64,000 bases of DNA, from positions 24,489-88,488 of the forward strand of contig CAJUMZ010000011.1 in assembly GCA_910587665.1 (NCBI GenBank), given 5' to 3'. Positions 62,380 to 64,000 of the stretch are shown piece by piece. The notes beneath the pieces are model-generated. The model did not search any database and was not told the origin of the DNA. It saw only the letters and a program-made list of their open reading frames with translations. Numbering within the stretch: position 1 is the stretch's first letter; each line of letters begins with the position of its first letter. Source of the stretch: an uncultured Muribaculum sp. Lineage in GTDB: Bacteria; Bacteroidota; Bacteroidia; Bacteroidales; Muribaculaceae. The translations under genes and the position numbers were made by a program.

Positions 62380-64000
62380 TTTCGTAAGAGGTATTTTAAT
62401 GTAAGTGGCACACTTTTTACAGGCACATTGTAATTAGGTACATTTTTATATGAATTGGCGAACTTATTACCATAGAATTTGTAATTTGAATCGAAATTAT
62501 TTGAAAATACTTTGTGCGGGTCTATGTATATTTCATTAGAGAAGCTTTCCATATTCTTGAATAGATAAAGCGGCGATTCCGCTTCACTGCATATCGCAGA
62601 TGTGGCTACCTTGGCTTCAAACTCACGATTCCATTCACCAAGATTAAAGTATTTGTTTGCCTCTTGATATGCATGATAGAACTCTTCGGAGATGACTTGT
62701 CCTGCCGGGGTTTCTCGCGACATGTCGAAAACGATTGCTTTCTCGTCTACGCGGTATTCTCCGGGGGCTTTACCTCCTTCGACATCGGATGTTACCCCCA
62801 AACCCACAGTTATGACATCGGGTAAGGATTCCAGACAGGTGTAAATCTCATTAAAGATTTTGCTGTTGTCACGCAACATCTGCACATTCTGTTTAATTAG
62901 CTCTTCCCTCTCTTCATCTGTGCCTAAATATTCTACAATTTGCCCTGTAGGATCTGTTTTATTTACAGGGTCATTGTCACAGAAAAGGTATGGCGACAGG
63001 TGATATTTTGCCTCGCAAAGTTGGTCAGGTCGGTCGAAGCGGCAGAGGTCGGGGATGAGGGTGCGGGCGTGGAAGTCGTAGGTGTGGAGACCGTACATTG
63101 CGTCGAGCTCCTTGCCGCCGAACTTGTATGGCTGTAGGTCTGCGCCCTTGCCTGCGTCGGCAAACGGAAGCCCGAAGGGGTAGTAATGGTTGATCTGCTC
63201 CGGTCGCCCCCACATGTCGGTCACGACGCGCACGCTCCCCGTGTGGTCGCACAGGAAGTAGTGCCACCCCGGTACGCCCTTGTCATCAAACGTGGCATAC
63301 CCACCGTCAAACAGCACCCTCTTCACCTTCCCGTTCTCGTAGACCACGGGCCCGGAGTATTCGAGCGTGTCACGCCGCACCGGTATCTTCACGGGAGTTA
63401 CGGTTGGATTCAGTATAGAAAAGAGCGGGGTGTTGTGGATGGTGCGCAGTCGTGTGCCATCGGGTGAATATACATGGTCGATAACCTCGTCGGTGGACAT
63501 GCCGATCTTCGTCGGCCGGTTAAGGTTGTCATAGATGATCCGGTTTATTTTGCGGTTTAGGTCGGAAGTGAGCGCGCCGGCACTGTTGTAGGTGTATGCC
63601 TTTCCGCGACCTATGAAATCGTTTGCGCCCTCGCGGGTGACGGGGTCGGCATCCTCTGTGACTGATACGAGGCGGTTTCCGTCGTATCTCAGATGGAGGT
63701 TATCGATTTTCCCGTATTGGCTGTCATCCTTCAATCCGTGACGCTGGATGCGGCGGATTGAGCCGTTTTCGGTGAATTCGGAGATGCTGACGGTGTAGTG
63801 GTTCTTATCGGTCGTGATCGTTTCGTTCTCGCCGTACTCCGCCTTTGTGAGCCATCCAAGATTATTATATGTGTACTTGTAGCCGCGCCAGCGGTGACCG
63901 GGCGCAAGCCACATCATTGCGCTGACGGAGCCGTTGTAAAGGCGTGTGCCTGGTCCGTCGGCATAGAAAAGACGTTGTGAGAACGACGGGTGGGTGACCG
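62376..64000 (-). CDS. RHS repeat protein with variable C-terminal tip (5' end outside the window)
   Basis: The frame is open from the window edge to 62376 (541 codons seen); the gene begins beyond 64000. RHS/YD repeats are visible (YKYTYNNLGWLTKAEYGE, YTYNSAGALTSDLNRKI, IIYDNLNRPTKIGM). The RHS-associated core follows: HYFLCDHTGSVRVVTDMWG, YYPFGLPF, YKFGGKELDAMYGLHTYDFHAR and YHLSPYLFCDNDPVNKTDPTG read in part. After DPTG comes an AT-rich tip of about 190 residues with the segment ISEEFYHAYQEANKYF and a downstream REFEAKVATSAIC, reminiscent of a metallopeptidase-like helix pair but with EExxH in place of HExxH. A candidate immunity gene is coupled to it. Confidence 0.85.
   Translation of the reverse strand, partial: VTHPSFSQRLFYADGPGTRLYNGSVSAMMWLAPGHRWRGYKYTYNNLGWLTKAEYGENETITTDKNHYTVSISEFTENGSIRRIQRHGLKDDSQYGKIDNLHLRYDGNRLVSVTEDADPVTREGANDFIGRGKAYTYNSAGALTSDLNRKINRIIYDNLNRPTKIGMSTDEVIDHVYSPDGTRLRTIHNTPLFSILNPTVTPVKIPVRRDTLEYSGPVVYENGKVKRVLFDGGYATFDDKGVPGWHYFLCDHTGSVRVVTDMWGRPEQINHYYPFGLPFADAGKGADLQPYKFGGKELDAMYGLHTYDFHARTLIPDLCRFDRPDQLCEAKYHLSPYLFCDNDPVNKTDPTGQIVEYLGTDEEREELIKQNVQMLRDNSKIFNEIYTCLESLPDVITVGLGVTSDVEGGKAPGEYRVDEKAIVFDMSRETPAGQVISEEFYHAYQEANKYFNLGEWNREFEAKVATSAICSEAESPLYLFKNMESFSNEIYIDPHKVFSNNFDSNYKFYGNKFANSYKNVPNYNVPVKSVPLTLKYLLRK
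63100..63344 (-). repeat. 245-bp RHS-core direct repeat, copy 2
   Basis: The in-gene partner of 61545-61789. It covers the conserved core just before the variable tip, the place where tip exchange by recombination is expected. Confidence 0.8.

Overview
The window is chromosomal DNA of a Bacteroidales bacterium, most likely a Muribaculaceae-type gut commensal. Supporting signs: start sites usually lack Shine-Dalgarno sequences; many promoters fit the Bacteroidetes pattern TTTG-N19-21-TAnnTTTG; the gene content is typical of the phylum (gldE-gldD-sfp, DUF4919, DUF5723, DUF4254, exported MsrAB, GH115, an NBU-like mobilizable element, RHS genes). No rRNA, tRNA or CRISPR array was seen.

Layout. 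1-91: start of a leftward membrane glycosyl-phosphate transferase-like gene. 294-1532: MFS transporter. 1619-7836: leftward branched-chain amino acid operon ilvD-ilvB-ilvN-acyl-ACP thioesterase-ilvC, with a consensus promoter, a 22-codon leader peptide rich in Val/Ile/Leu and competing RNA hairpins, which looks like a classical attenuator. 8008-22492: LTA-synthase-like sulfatase, PAP2 phosphatase, malic enzyme, zinc metallopeptidase, GH43, an Asn/Gly/Pro-rich exported protein, MalY-type lyase, the (p)ppGpp enzyme and a PgpH-like 7TM-HD protein.

22947-34237: an integrative mobilizable element of about 11.3 kb inserted in the coding sequence of a small DUF456-like membrane protein. The core TTCCAGA is present at both ends, and joining the gene halves at the core restores an in-frame 174-codon protein. 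The element holds a tyrosine integrase, a small HTH protein, an SF3-type helicase, a Toprim primase, a MobV relaxase with a candidate oriT, and an AT-rich two-gene cargo: an SF1 helicase and a large TPR/OB-fold protein. The cargo is preceded by a region that can fold into a rod-like hairpin of about 165 nt. Helicase, OB-fold protein and structured leader together are the best candidate here for an undescribed system, plausibly anti-phage or anti-plasmid.

34369-61365: backbone again. DUF4919; a DUF5723/lipoprotein pair; ApbE and exported MsrAB; a CAT-like acyltransferase; a surface-polysaccharide and housekeeping run (GT8, MATE, DUF4254, GT9, RuvB, flippase, DUF389, GT4); radical SAM and LD-carboxypeptidase; PpiD; GH115; HAD; Upp; and the gldE-gldD-sfp operon. 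Intergenic repeats carrying complete promoters lie before the DUF4254 gene and the metallopeptidase gene.

61526-64000: an RHS polymorphic-toxin locus on the minus strand. An RHS gene running off the window has a variable AT-rich tip, a translationally coupled exported protein (candidate immunity) and an orphan RHS core fragment sharing a 245-bp direct repeat with the main gene.
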